Shown here piece after piece: positions 31,793 to 40,182 of a DNA stretch of 64,000 nucleotides; position 1 is the first letter of the stretch; each line of letters begins with the position of its first letter. This DNA comes from a virus. Location: the IMG/VR virus record IMGVR_UViG_3300032893_000027, positions 1-64,000 of that record, one strand, 5' to 3'. Position numbers and translations under genes: made by a program. The notes under the pieces were generated by a model. It saw nothing but the letters and a program-made list of their open reading frames with translations, had not been told where the DNA came from and ran no database searches.

Positions 31793-34329
31793 TAGGAGGT
31801 CAGCCTTCCGATTTCAAAGATGGATACAATAGCCTTTGCCGCCGGAACCGTCGTAACCGGGACGACAGACGGCGTTATATTAATAGCAAATATAGCTCTG
31901 TCTGTATCAATCTCAGTCGTTGCCATTCTAGCAACCACGGTTTGTAGGGCAATGGTCCCCGGATAGAAGGCCGCAACCGATTGTAGCTCCGTCCTGATCC
32001 CACGACGGTAGGTCGGACCAGACAAGCCTTGGAACCAAGCCAGCGGGGGCGAGACGTTGATCTGCTGGAGGAAGGCTAGATTAGGCTGTGCTGCGGCTTG
32101 CAGACTGATCTTGGCCCTTGGGACCTCAGCGAAGGGCTCAAACCATGATAGTGACGGGGCCGCAGGCTGGACAGGAACAAACCCAACACTGGCCTGCTCA
32201 GCCGCTAATAGACCCGGCTTGGGTTTTGGAACTTCCGCAAACGGTTCAAACCATGAATCTGGATTCGGAACATAGACGGCTGGGTCAAGGGCAAGGAACT
32301 GTTGACCACCTGCCTGAAGACCGAGCTTAGCCTTGGGGACTTCGGCATAAGACTGCCACCAGCCGTCCAGCTTAGCTGGGAATACGGCAGGATCGAAGGC
32401 AAGGAACTGCTGGCTGGCGGCCTGAAGCGCCAGCTTGGCCTTCGGCACCTCAGCAAACGGTTGATACCAGCCAATGGTATCGGTTGCCCGATCCCTAACC
32501 CAAGCCAGATTGGACTGATCTTCGACCCGCAGACCAAGTTTGGTCCGAACCGGTTCCGACCAAGCCTGATGCCATCTGTCCTCAGTAACCGTCTCCGGGA
32601 ACTGTTGCGACTCGGACTGGGCAATAAACTGCTGGTACTGAGGTCCAAGACCCGGCTTCTGCCTGACCGGATCAGTCCACGCATAGTGCCATTTATCCTC
32701 GAAGATGTTCTCTCCGGTAAATGGCTGGGGATCAAAGAACGGTTCGGGCTGCTGGCAGGCCGCCAGATTGCGGGTTCTGACCGGTTCAGACCATGCCTGA
32801 TGCCATTTATCTTCCGATACGATCTCAGGGAATTGCTGAGATTCTGATTGTGCAATGAACTGCTGAGATGCTCCATCCCAACGGCGCCGCGTTGGGTCAA
32901 GCCAAGCAATGAACCAACTGTCAGCGTTTACCTGAGTGGTTACGACTGGCGTGAAAGCCGTGGTTGATTGCAGCGCAACATTGGTCAGACGGCGCGTAGG
33001 TTCAGATAGCGGCTGAAACCAACGGAACTCTCTTGCCGTCTCTAGCGGTGAATATGGTTCTGGTTGAGCTAGTTGAGGCCCAAGACCGGGCTTGACCCTA
33101 ACTGGATCAGACCACGGTTCGTGCCAGCGGTCCTCGGTAACAGTTTCTGGGAACTGTTGCGACTCCGAGAAGAACTCATACTGAGTGGCATAGTTAAAAT
33201 TCTTTGTTCGATAGGGGTCAACCCAAGAGACAAACCAGCTATCTGCAAAGATATTGGCGGTGGTAACGACTGGGGTGAATGCTGTCGTGGATTGTAGAGC
33301 GGCATTAATAAACCGCCGAACAGGGTCCACCCACGGTTGGAACCAACGGTATTCTCGTGCAGTCTCAAACGGCGTGTAGGGTTCAGGCTGAGCCCACGGC
33401 GGACCTATGCCAACCCTGCGGGTTGGATCAAGCCATTGTCGCCACCAGCTATCCAGCTTGGCTGGGATCGGCGGGGAGCCAAAAGCAGTAAATGGCCCTT
33501 GCTTGGCCCCTATATCTGGCTTGGTTCTGACTGGCTCAGAGAGAGGTTGATACCAGCGATACTCCCTTGCCGTTTCTTGGATCGGATCAGTCTTGGCCTG
33601 ATACTGGATGGTCTGATTGACCAGCAGCGCCGTATCTACGCTATACTCAATAGCGGAACTGGCAGCACCGCCCGATGGGGAAATCTCGATGCCAAGAGAT
33701 ACAACCGTATCCGCAACGGCTAAGTTCCAAGTAAAGGTATAGGGAGACGATACTGGGTTTTGTGCATACTGACCGTCAGTGGTGATCTGTGTGCCTTCGG
33801 CCTGTCTGTACCAAAGGGTATCACTACGCGAATTAAGCACCGTAGTCCCGGATTCGCACATCACACCGAGGGCATAATTGGTGCCGGGATTGCTTAGCGT
33901 AATGGCAACTGTGGCCGTACTCGTACCAGCCCCGCCTGCGGTCTGATCATTTGAGTTAAAATTGGTAAATGCAGCAGCATCCGACGTCTGGTTGACGCCG
34001 GTAAATGAGATAGCATTGACGGTATAGCGGGAGGCCGTTGTCCAGCTTACGCTAAGAGTTTTGTTGCCGGGAGTTGGGGCACGTAGACCAAATAATAGTA
34101 GATCACCGGCAAAGGCGTTGGTAATACGCCCCAACTGGGTCATCGTCTGGTTGGTACCTCCACTATCCCAGACCACACTAAAGCCAGTGGAGGATGTGCC
34201 GTTGAGGTTAACGGCAACGATCAGCGCGGCATTGGCACCCGATCCAACCGTGATTCCGGAATAGGTAAAGCTCGAAACCGAAACGGTTCCTGAGGCCGCT
34301 GCGCCTACTGCGTCTAAGACAACTGCCAT
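31792..34329 (-). CDS. Trp-repeat virion protein (long paralogue, ~15 repeats)
   Basis: The 845-residue protein has an N-terminal beta-sandwich (about residues 1-215, SFTYSGITVGSGANAA). It then has roughly 15 repeats of 36-40 residues with the core W-x-x-x-W/F-x-E/D-P-x-R/K (for example EDRWHEPWSDPVR, DSWFVSWVDPYR, GWYQPFAEVPKAK). The last part repeats the EIDTDRAIFAINI end seen in the gene at 27505. Repeats fall into two subtypes (D-P-x-R and E-V-P-K). It probably forms a long spike or fibre shaft. I know no named repeat family that fits. Confidence 0.7.
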   Translation of the reverse strand: MAVVLDAVGAAASGTVSVSSFTYSGITVGSGANAALIVAVNLNGTSSTGFSVVWDSGGTNQTMTQLGRITNAFAGDLLLFGLRAPTPGNKTLSVSWTTASRYTVNAISFTGVNQTSDAAAFTNFNSNDQTAGGAGTSTATVAITLSNPGTNYALGVMCESGTTVLNSRSDTLWYRQAEGTQITTDGQYAQNPVSSPYTFTWNLAVADTVVSLGIEISPSGGAASSAIEYSVDTALLVNQTIQYQAKTDPIQETAREYRWYQPLSEPVRTKPDIGAKQGPFTAFGSPPIPAKLDSWWRQWLDPTRRVGIGPPWAQPEPYTPFETAREYRWFQPWVDPVRRFINAALQSTTAFTPVVTTANIFADSWFVSWVDPYRTKNFNYATQYEFFSESQQFPETVTEDRWHEPWSDPVRVKPGLGPQLAQPEPYSPLETAREFRWFQPLSEPTRRLTNVALQSTTAFTPVVTTQVNADSWFIAWLDPTRRRWDGASQQFIAQSESQQFPEIVSEDKWHQAWSEPVRTRNLAACQQPEPFFDPQPFTGENIFEDKWHYAWTDPVRQKPGLGPQYQQFIAQSESQQFPETVTEDRWHQAWSEPVRTKLGLRVEDQSNLAWVRDRATDTIGWYQPFAEVPKAKLALQAASQQFLAFDPAVFPAKLDGWWQSYAEVPKAKLGLQAGGQQFLALDPAVYVPNPDSWFEPFAEVPKPKPGLLAAEQASVGFVPVQPAAPSLSWFEPFAEVPRAKISLQAAAQPNLAFLQQINVSPPLAWFQGLSGPTYRRGIRTELQSVAAFYPGTIALQTVVARMATTEIDTDRAIFAINITPSVVPVTTVPAAKAIVSIFEIGRLTS

Positions 34330-34330
34330 C

Positions 34331-34582
34331 CTAATACCCCACTATATTTCGCTTGAAATACAGTCCAAGGGTATGGACAGGAACAACGACAGCGGTAGAG
34401 GCTATCGTGGTGATTGGCGTTGGGTAATAGGCTATGAACTGCTGCAATGCAGCATTAAGAAAGAACTTCTTAATGTTAGGTTCAGACCACGGCTCATGCC
34501 AGCGGTCTTCGGTAACGGTTTCCGGAAACTGACTTGAAGTTAATACCGGTTCGACTTTACCGGGATATAATGTCCTAGTCAT
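34331..34582 (-). CDS. Single-repeat Trp protein, 83 residues
   Basis: It carries one clear unit (TVTEDRWHEPWSEP) followed by an AALQQFIAYYP segment, both also found in the 845-residue protein. The closing VHTLGLYFKRNIVGY is new. It may be a duplicated fragment or a cap subunit. Identity to the long paralogue over the repeat shows recent duplication. Confidence 0.6.
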   Translation of the reverse strand: MTRTLYPGKVEPVLTSSQFPETVTEDRWHEPWSEPNIKKFFLNAALQQFIAYYPTPITTIASTAVVVPVHTLGLYFKRNIVGY

Positions 34583-35447
34583 GGCGGATCATTTCCCGTA
34601 CCGAATGGGAACTCGGCATTCGGAAATGACTGTCGTCCATGGTTAACCATGTAAATGGCGATGCGGATACGCCAACTAGTGATGCAAAAATGTCATCCTC
34701 TGGATACCAGAGAAGGCAGTACGGATCGTTATGAAGCTGAAGAGCTTCATCTGCGAGTAGCAATCTTTGCCAAATGCCGCCATAAAACGGCATCGCCTGA
34801 GAAGAGGAGGCTTGGAAAGCATCATTCAACATCCAAATTTGATCGCCAACCGCAGCCGTGCCCATACTCGGGGCCGCGCTTGTTGTCAAAAGCCTACCGC
34901 CGTCATGCCAGATATTGACGGCAGATGCATTGGTGACGTTGGCAAATGCAATGCTGTGAAACTTACCAGCCGTCGGCGTAGCGGTTCCAAAAGCCGTGGT
35001 ACTGCTGCCAGTAACACCAAGTGTCGTGGTGCTGCTTCCAGGATATTGAAAACACCAACGTCGTGTCCCGCCGCTTGTTAAAATTCCAAAAAAAGGAGTA
35101 TTTCCTTCTGCGCAAGTACCTTTTAAAAAATAACCAACAGAGCAAGACAAAAGACCGCTTGGTGCAAAAGTAAGGTCTTTGTCTACGGTGTACTTTTGGT
35201 TAAGCGTACCAGTAGTAGTTGTTCCACCAAGTGCTTTGCCAAACGGACTATTTAATACGCTTGGTTTGGTTGAATTCCCGACAAACGACTTTTTGCCCTT
35301 AACAAGGTCTACGCCGCATGATCCATCACCCGGATCATAATGATAAAACTTAAGGTTAGCCGAAAGAGGATGTAGCCAATTAATGCTTGGAATGCTATTA
35401 AAGGGCTTTGCTTGCTTATTGGCCCGCCACGGAACGGAAAGCTGCAC
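34575..35447 (-). CDS. LamG/concanavalin-like virion protein
   Basis: The 290-residue protein reads as a jelly-roll of the LamG type: LKFYHYDPGDGSCGVDLVKGKK, then TFAPSGLLSCSVGYFLKG, then FHSIAFANVTNASAVNIWHDG, with the end SHFRMPSSHSVREM. Such domains in phages bind surface glycans. It is likely a fibre or baseplate-surface protein. Confidence 0.65.
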   Translation of the reverse strand: MQLSVPWRANKQAKPFNSIPSINWLHPLSANLKFYHYDPGDGSCGVDLVKGKKSFVGNSTKPSVLNSPFGKALGGTTTTGTLNQKYTVDKDLTFAPSGLLSCSVGYFLKGTCAEGNTPFFGILTSGGTRRWCFQYPGSSTTTLGVTGSSTTAFGTATPTAGKFHSIAFANVTNASAVNIWHDGGRLLTTSAAPSMGTAAVGDQIWMLNDAFQASSSQAMPFYGGIWQRLLLADEALQLHNDPYCLLWYPEDDIFASLVGVSASPFTWLTMDDSHFRMPSSHSVREMIRHD

Positions 35448-35459
35448 ATGAGCCTCCCG

Positions 35460-35948
35460 TTAGTATTGGACCGCGACGGGTCCTAGTTTGATAGAGGTGT
35501 AGGCCGTGCCAGACGATGGGAAGGCGGTCCCGGCATTGTTCTGTACTTCAATCTGAACCGGAGACCAAGGCATCTTAACAAGACCGTTGCCATAGACCAC
35601 GTTGCCATTGGCATAAGCTATTGTGGATAGCGGTATGGTAAAGTCAGGCGAACGAGCCGGAGGAGTGGCCGAGGAGGGGGTTGTCTCAAAGGTAGTGCCG
35701 CCGTCAGGACTCCTCAGGAACCAACCAGCAATATAACCACCGGCTACGGGAGTAATAGACCCCCCCCATATCACGGCAACTTCACCCCAGATAGCCTGAC
35801 CGAAACTTCCCGATGAGGTGAAAGTCGTAGTGCCTTTGGCAGTCAAGCTGCTACCGAGACTGACGATCTCGGTGGACATAAGGGTGGTAACCGCAGAGAA
35901 ATAGCCTGCCGTAGAACCGCCTGTGGCTTCTAAGAAATTGGTTGCCAT
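35460..35948 (-). CDS. Virion structural protein, 162 residues
   Basis: A beta-rich protein (TTFTSSGSFGQAIWGEVAVI, YIAGWFLRSPDGGTTFE, AYTSIKLGPVAVQY). The pattern of a surface-exposed jelly-roll with a short Thr-rich head matches hypothetical phage proteins that precede fibre genes. I cannot name it. Confidence 0.6.
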   Translation of the reverse strand: MATNFLEATGGSTAGYFSAVTTLMSTEIVSLGSSLTAKGTTTFTSSGSFGQAIWGEVAVIWGGSITPVAGGYIAGWFLRSPDGGTTFETTPSSATPPARSPDFTIPLSTIAYANGNVVYGNGLVKMPWSPVQIEVQNNAGTAFPSSGTAYTSIKLGPVAVQY

Positions 35949-35957
35949 GCGGCGATC

Positions 35958-36134
35958 CTACTTTGTAACGGTCAGCGCATCAATATATACCTGAACCAGT
36001 TTACCATTGGATGAGACAATAGCATAGGTTCGTCCGGCCGCTTGGCCATTTGGCAACGGCACGGCAACAGGAACGAATCCAACCACCGTCCCCGTTTGTG
36101 TTGATTTACCGTTGAACCAAGAGACGTTTACCAT
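35958..36134 (-). CDS. Small beta protein, 58 residues
   Basis: The gap between neighbouring genes holds this frame. It starts at an ATG that overlaps the end of the upstream gene by 7 bp and stops just before the next start. Sequence such as GTVVGFVPVAVPLPNGQ and LVQVYIDAL fits a beta hairpin protein. Filling the gap exactly, with coupled ends, supports it. Confidence 0.6.
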   Translation of the reverse strand: MVNVSWFNGKSTQTGTVVGFVPVAVPLPNGQAAGRTYAIVSSNGKLVQVYIDALTVTK

Positions 36135-36463
36135 GACCTTGAGATTGCAATACCGGTAAAGGTAGAGGTCACTTGGCTGTCAATATTGGCATCCGTACAC
36201 TGGCCACCGGGGAAGGTGGGGTCTGCCAAACAGGCCAGTCTATTGATGGAACTAGCCAGAATCACCTGAGCTAGCATCTGACCGGGTACCGTCCCATTGA
36301 ACAAGGCTCCCGCTAAAGCCAGCCTCTGGGTATGGCTCGTGACCGAGCTTGACTCATTAGAGACAGCGATGGCAGCAACACGGTACCTCAGGTAACAGCG
36401 TTGCTGAAACTGATCGCTTTCATAAGCCTGCCGAAGGATTTCATTGTCTGAGGTATCACTCAC
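36128..36463 (-). CDS. Head-proximal protein, 111 residues
   Basis: A helical protein (NEILRQAYESDQFQQRCYLRYRVAAIAV, then QRLALAGALFNG). It sits between capsid-region and tail genes and may be a head-completion or adaptor factor. No family motif is certain. Confidence 0.55.
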   Translation of the reverse strand: MSDTSDNEILRQAYESDQFQQRCYLRYRVAAIAVSNESSSVTSHTQRLALAGALFNGTVPGQMLAQVILASSINRLACLADPTFPGGQCTDANIDSQVTSTFTGIAISRSW

Positions 36464-36862
36464 TTACCAGCCCTCACCTTGGATGACTTTCATTACAAGA
36501 GGACCAGCCGTAAGAGCCGTGCTATTGAGCCTCACGGCAGCAATAGGACTGAGCAGACTGACAGTCAAACCTGCGGCTGGGTCAAGATTGCTGGAGGCAA
36601 AGAGCGAACCTGAACTGGTGTTAACGCTGGTATCAGCCCAAGCACTGCTGAGGTTCTGCCAATAGGCCAGTGAAGTCCCGCCGACAAGGTTCACATCGTC
36701 CAGAGTATACTGGATATTATAAAAGATAGACGAACCAGAGTTCGTAGCCGTCACAACCACGGTCGTCGGACTTCCGCCGCGCCAATCCAAGGCACAGACA
36801 GTAGAGGCCCCCGGTGTTGAGGAGTTGGCCGTACAGGAAAGGCTGGTCGTAAAATATGTCAT
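36464..36862 (-). CDS. Beta-sandwich decoration-like protein (paralogue)
   Basis: The 132-residue protein aligns by eye with the protein at 37423-37758: a Ser/Thr start, TTVVVTATNSGSS against TTVVLTVGTAGST, then YTLDDVNLVGG against SLDDPTILGG, then LLSPIAAVRLNSTA against LSPVAQVRINSTA. Both are single beta domains next to the capsid genes, consistent with minor decoration proteins that arose by duplication. Confidence 0.7.
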   Translation of the reverse strand: MTYFTTSLSCTANSSTPGASTVCALDWRGGSPTTVVVTATNSGSSIFYNIQYTLDDVNLVGGTSLAYWQNLSSAWADTSVNTSSGSLFASSNLDPAAGLTVSLLSPIAAVRLNSTALTAGPLVMKVIQGEGW

Positions 36863-36871
36863 TAGTACAGC

Positions 36872-37030
36872 CTACTTCGGACGGAACTTGGCGAACGTCA
36901 GGGCTAGACGTGCCCTCCGGCCGACAGTGCCGGAGGAGTTCTTGTGCTTCTCAGCGAAGGCATGGGTGGACATTCCAGCCCGGTGGGCAGCTTGCCGCAA
37001 AGCGCCCTTGTGCTTCACGGCGTGCTGCAT
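36872..37030 (-). CDS. Small basic protein with Lys/Arg/His-rich helix
   Basis: A 52-residue frame fills the gap 36863-37074. It reads MQHAVKHKGALRQAAHRAG, then a HAFAEKH segment, and ends with LTFAKFRPK. This kind of short basic protein, often with an SSGGGVG stretch before it, is familiar in phage capsid regions. The frame is open upstream of the ATG, so a non-ATG start is possible. No ribosome site is obvious. Confidence 0.55.
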   Translation of the reverse strand: MQHAVKHKGALRQAAHRAGMSTHAFAEKHKNSSGTVGRRARLALTFAKFRPK

Positions 37031-37074
37031 CCAGTGACCGACCCCACCGCCGGATGAGTAACCGTCAGGGCCGG

Positions 37075-37410
37075 TTATTTTGGGCTGCCAGTCCCGTGAA
37101 CACCCTTGGGCAGATGTGCCTTGGGACCCTCAGCCGGGTTGCCGCCATTGCCAGTATGGGCCGCAGACCAAGGAGAGCCCTTCATATCGGCGCCTTCATG
37201 GATCTTGCTGGCCTTCACCGAGCCACCACGAGCCTTCTTGTCGAGGCGATGCTTGCCCTTCTTGCCAGAAGCCTTGCCCCCACGCTTCATCTCGTGGGCT
37301 TCCTTCATGACCTTGGAGCCCTGTGCGTTATACTCTGGCTTGTCAGAGTCACGCTTCGGAGTAACGCCGCCGCCCTTGGCGTGCTTCTGGACGTTATGAC
37401 GATGAGCCAT
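37075..37410 (-). CDS. Lys/Gly-rich disordered basic protein
   Basis: The 111-residue protein is highly basic (KRGGKASGKKGKHRLDKKARGG) and shares GGGVTPK and the ARGG pattern with the protein at 42147-42842. Such small proteins with G-G-x-V-x-P-K modules are frequent in phage capsid blocks. They may bind DNA or be virion decorations. Confidence 0.6.
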   Translation of the reverse strand: MAHRHNVQKHAKGGGVTPKRDSDKPEYNAQGSKVMKEAHEMKRGGKASGKKGKHRLDKKARGGSVKASKIHEGADMKGSPWSAAHTGNGGNPAEGPKAHLPKGVHGTGSPK

Positions 37411-37422
37411 TTAGTTAACCTC

Positions 37423-37758
37423 TTAGTTCGAGATCGACTGAAGCGCCTTCAACGTGAAGGTGTTCGCCGTGTTGTTGGCCGTCGAGTTGATACGAACCTG
37501 AGCAACCGGCGACAGGACCGTATAGACAAGACCGTTCGAGATGTTGGACGACAACATCGCAGCACCAGAACTCAGAAGCGCCCAAGTCGCCGTTGGACCA
37601 CCCAGAATCGTCGGGTCGTCCAGCGACACATCCAATTGGACCGCTCCTGTCGAACCAGCCGTACCCACCGTCAGAACAACCGTGGTGGATTTGGCCAGAG
37701 GGTTCAGCACGAGAGCGGCAGTACCGGCCGAAGATGCAAGCGTAGTATATTGTGCCAT
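37423..37758 (-). CDS. Beta-sandwich decoration-like protein
   Basis: This 111-residue paralogue of the 36464-36862 protein carries YTTLASSAGTAALVLN, TTVVLTVGTAG, SLDDPTILGG and LSPVAQVRINSTA. The clean beta pattern fits a capsid-surface domain of Ig or BACON type. It starts just downstream of the major capsid gene pair in operon order. Confidence 0.7.
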   Translation of the reverse strand: MAQYTTLASSAGTAALVLNPLAKSTTVVLTVGTAGSTGAVQLDVSLDDPTILGGPTATWALLSSGAAMLSSNISNGLVYTVLSPVAQVRINSTANNTANTFTLKALQSISN

Positions 37759-37761
37759 TGG

Positions 37762-37914
37762 TTAGTAACCTCCTGCCGCTAGTGCCCAGTTGAGGTCGTT
37801 AACATTCTCGGTGGCGCCGGAAGTAGCAACCTGAGCAACCGTAGGATTGATCGCAAAAGGAGTACTTACGCTCGTCAAGGGAATCGACATCAACAGATTA
37901 AATATGCGCTCCAC
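37762..37914 (-). CDS. Small protein, 50 residues
   Basis: GTG at 37912-37914 follows a very strong site (AAGGAGG with six bases between), which decides this start over the longer open frame. The product (VERIFNLLMSIPLTSVSTPF ...) is polar with a hydrophobic N-terminus. It lies directly after the major capsid gene and may be a decoration or assembly factor. Confidence 0.6.
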   Translation of the reverse strand: MERIFNLLMSIPLTSVSTPFAINPTVAQVATSGATENVNDLNWALAAGGY

Positions 37915-37925
37915 AACGCCCCTCC

Positions 37926-38849
37926 TTAGCTCAACGGGAACGTGCCCCAAATGGCACGCCAGTCGTAGTAGGTGGGAACATAACGCTGATAGCCCTTAAC
38001 AAGCAAGTTGTCAGTGGTGAACTCCACAGACATGTCCATTTCGAACGGCTTGCGGTTAAAGAAGATCAGGCCGTCATGATTGGTCAGGATGAACCACGCG
38101 TAGCTCGACGTCAGATAGTCGAACACCATGTAGCCTTCCTTGAGCGAATCATTCATGCCCAAGATCGCGTTAACGTCGTTGGTCGTGGTGCCCGGACGAA
38201 GCTCAGACCTGAACAGGCGCAGAGCAATGGGCTCCAAGTTCGGGGGGATAATAACCTTACGCCCACGAGCATGGATTTTCAGACCAGCGTTGTCACGCCA
38301 GTTGGATCGGATCGTAATGAGAGCATTCAGAAGAGTGGTCTCATTCAGATCAACGTCAGGAGACGGCTGGTTGGCAATCGACCCATAGGGCGGGTCAATC
38401 GGGTGGCCAGTCGAGTTAATCAGCGACACACCGTCACCACCAACCGCCGCGTTATAGGTCGTTGCGGTATTGAGGACGTTGGCAGCATAGATTTCCTCGG
38501 TCTCCTTGAACGATTCCATCAAACCGTCATTGGAGGGGCCGAACTCTGCCTTGTAGAGGTTGTCATCAATGGCCTTGCGAGTAATCGCGTAGCCAAGGCC
38601 AATCTCGAAGTGCTCTGCGTTGTAGACAAAGCGCTGACCAGCAGAGTTGTCGAAGGAGGTCGGGGCGCCTTCCTGCTTTAGCTGAGCATAGCCCAGATAA
38701 CGCATTGCGGCCCGACGTTCCAAGGCCATCTCGGAATTGGTCTGCCTGAAGATCTGCGGCCACTGCCGCTCGATCATGGCATACTTTCCGGAGATACCCC
38801 AAAGGCCCGGAAGGAGTAGATCTCGGATTTGTGAGAGTGCTACGGGCAT
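37926..38849 (-). CDS. Major capsid protein
   Basis: The 307-residue protein is the best capsid candidate: a charged helical N-terminal arm (RQWPQIFRQTNSEMALERR), then FVYNAEHFEIGLGYAITRKAI, the body with RSNWRDNAGLKIHARGRK and VIIPPNLEPIALRLFRSE, and a closing aromatic strand. Proteins with this KxTxAxxDxxYxxxxx-like layout are annotated as HK97-fold major heads in related phages. It follows the decoration-like gene with a 12-bp gap. Confidence 0.75.
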   Translation of the reverse strand: MPVALSQIRDLLLPGLWGISGKYAMIERQWPQIFRQTNSEMALERRAAMRYLGYAQLKQEGAPTSFDNSAGQRFVYNAEHFEIGLGYAITRKAIDDNLYKAEFGPSNDGLMESFKETEEIYAANVLNTATTYNAAVGGDGVSLINSTGHPIDPPYGSIANQPSPDVDLNETTLLNALITIRSNWRDNAGLKIHARGRKVIIPPNLEPIALRLFRSELRPGTTTNDVNAILGMNDSLKEGYMVFDYLTSSYAWFILTNHDGLIFFNRKPFEMDMSVEFTTDNLLVKGYQRYVPTYYDWRAIWGTFPLS

Positions 38850-38861
38850 CTATTCTACTCC

Positions 38862-39503
38862 TTAGGTGGTCTCAGCGGTCAGAGACCGGCGGAGCGAGTT
38901 GTTGAACGACACGACCATGATCGAACCCGCCGTGGTACCATCTGCACCGTTGACTCCGGGCGGAAGGTAGTTCGAGGACGTTTCCACAATCCTGAACGGA
39001 TAGCTGGAGTTCGCCGATACGGCGCTCGACAGGATGGCAATGTTGGAAATGCCCGTCGTGGTATTGCCACCGGACTGGGAGGAGCCAGTCTGACCGGACG
39101 TAAAGCCGATATTCCACCCGGTAACCGAAGTTCCCAGCACAGCGGACGTGGTGCTCTGTACCAAGAACAGATTGTCCTCACCCTCAATAACATAAGCGTT
39201 ACAAGGAGAAGACGATGTGCCAAGGTTGCCGGGGAAGTAGCTGGACCACACCACACGACCAACGGCAGCGCTGTAGTACTCGCAGCCGTTAAAGATGCCG
39301 AGGATCGGGTTGCCAGTTGTCACACCAGACGCCGGAAGAGTGATGTATCCGGGAATGGCCGTAGACAGCATCACCACGTCACCAGTGAAGTACGTATTGG
39401 TGTCGCTAGATGCGAGATAGCGGCGGGTTAGGCCGTAGGTAGGGGCGTTACCTTCGAGGGTGCCGAACTGGCGAAACCCAAACGGTGAAAAGGTGTTGGC
39501 CAT
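38862..39503 (-). CDS. Capsid decoration/cement-type protein
   Basis: The 213-residue protein matches a familiar phage pattern: MANTFSPFGFRQFGTLEG, then PTYGLTRRYLASSDTN, YFTGDVVMLS, GCEYYSAAVGRVVWSSYFPG, and a Gly/Ser-rich end. It precedes the capsid gene in operon order. Other phages with this pattern label it structural. Decoration of the head surface is likely. Its start is preceded by an AGGAGG-type site inside a long structured leader. Confidence 0.7.
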   Translation of the reverse strand: MANTFSPFGFRQFGTLEGNAPTYGLTRRYLASSDTNTYFTGDVVMLSTAIPGYITLPASGVTTGNPILGIFNGCEYYSAAVGRVVWSSYFPGNLGTSSSPCNAYVIEGEDNLFLVQSTTSAVLGTSVTGWNIGFTSGQTGSSQSGGNTTTGISNIAILSSAVSANSSYPFRIVETSSNYLPPGVNGADGTTAGSIMVVSFNNSLRRSLTAETT

Positions 39504-39654
39504 AAATTAAGCCTCCACAAACGTCATAGTGGACTCCAATCGGCCTTCACTCTGAGCGCCAGAGCTATTCCGGGTGAAGCCACCACAGCGCGTGGAGGCT
39601 AGAATGGTGCGGGTGGGTCATGCCGAGTGAAGGCGAACAACCCACCCACTTTTC
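39504..39654 (-). promoter_or_regulatory. Structured 5' leader with interlocked inverted repeats
   Basis: This 151-base untranslated leader precedes the decoration gene, in an operon where most genes touch or overlap. Three perfect complementary pairs are present: GCCTTCACTC (39543-39552) with GAGTGAAGGC (39625-39634); AGCCTCCAC (39510-39518) with GTGGAGGCT (39592-39600); GGGTGGGT (39611-39618) with ACCCACCC (39640-39647). The first two cross each other, as in a pseudoknot. In the transcript the GTGGAGGCT segment at 39518-39510 contains the ribosome site of the decoration gene. Confidence 0.6.
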
Positions 39655-40182
39655 TTACTCGGGGATGTTAATCCTCTCGTAAGACTTTCGAATCTTATTG
39701 GACCTTAATGCAGATTCGTGGCGGCTGTCAAGTGAGGTATTAATTTCCCCGCCCGTAAGTGCTTGCTCCTTAATGGCAACCTGCTCCAAAGCAGCCCTAC
39801 GATCTCGGTTCTTGGCCCGGATACTAAGCTCCAATGGCCTTGCCATCAGGCACGAACCATCCAGCCTGATCTCTCCTTTGGCCCCTTTAGGAGTGAAAAC
39901 CCCATCAAAGCGGCCATCAAAGTCTTCAGGGTGAACTGGAGTCCAGCCCGTCTTCTCGGCTGAAGCCCGCCATTCGGCGAAGGGTTTACCCAGAACGGTA
40001 TCTGTAACCCAACGCATATCCATCCCCTCTGGGATCATATGCTGCGGTACATGCATCTTATCCGGATGGTCTTCCACCATATCCGGATCAATATCATCCC
40101 AGTTCTGACGGGCCTTCATGGTCCATCGGGAATCAGGACGCTTCTCTTCCCGATCAATACCGGGGTTACTCTTGGCTTTCAT
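39655..40182 (-). CDS. Capsid-region protein, 175 residues
   Basis: The protein has a charged start (KSNPGIDREEKRPDSRW), then a compact centre with MRWVTDTVLGKPFAEWRASAE and GWTPVHPEDFDGRFDGVFTP, then a helical Arg/Glu-rich end. I recognise this as a capsid-neighbour family of alphaproteobacterial phages, but not its role. It may be a prohead assembly factor. It starts one base after the scaffold stop. Confidence 0.6.
   Translation of the reverse strand: MKAKSNPGIDREEKRPDSRWTMKARQNWDDIDPDMVEDHPDKMHVPQHMIPEGMDMRWVTDTVLGKPFAEWRASAEKTGWTPVHPEDFDGRFDGVFTPKGAKGEIRLDGSCLMARPLELSIRAKNRDRRAALEQVAIKEQALTGGEINTSLDSRHESALRSNKIRKSYERINIPE

Noticed and set aside
36856-37782. 308-codon rightward frame over the decoration-like and basic protein genes
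   Set aside because: It is antisense to several well-supported leftward genes, has Arg/Ser-rich random composition and no family motif.
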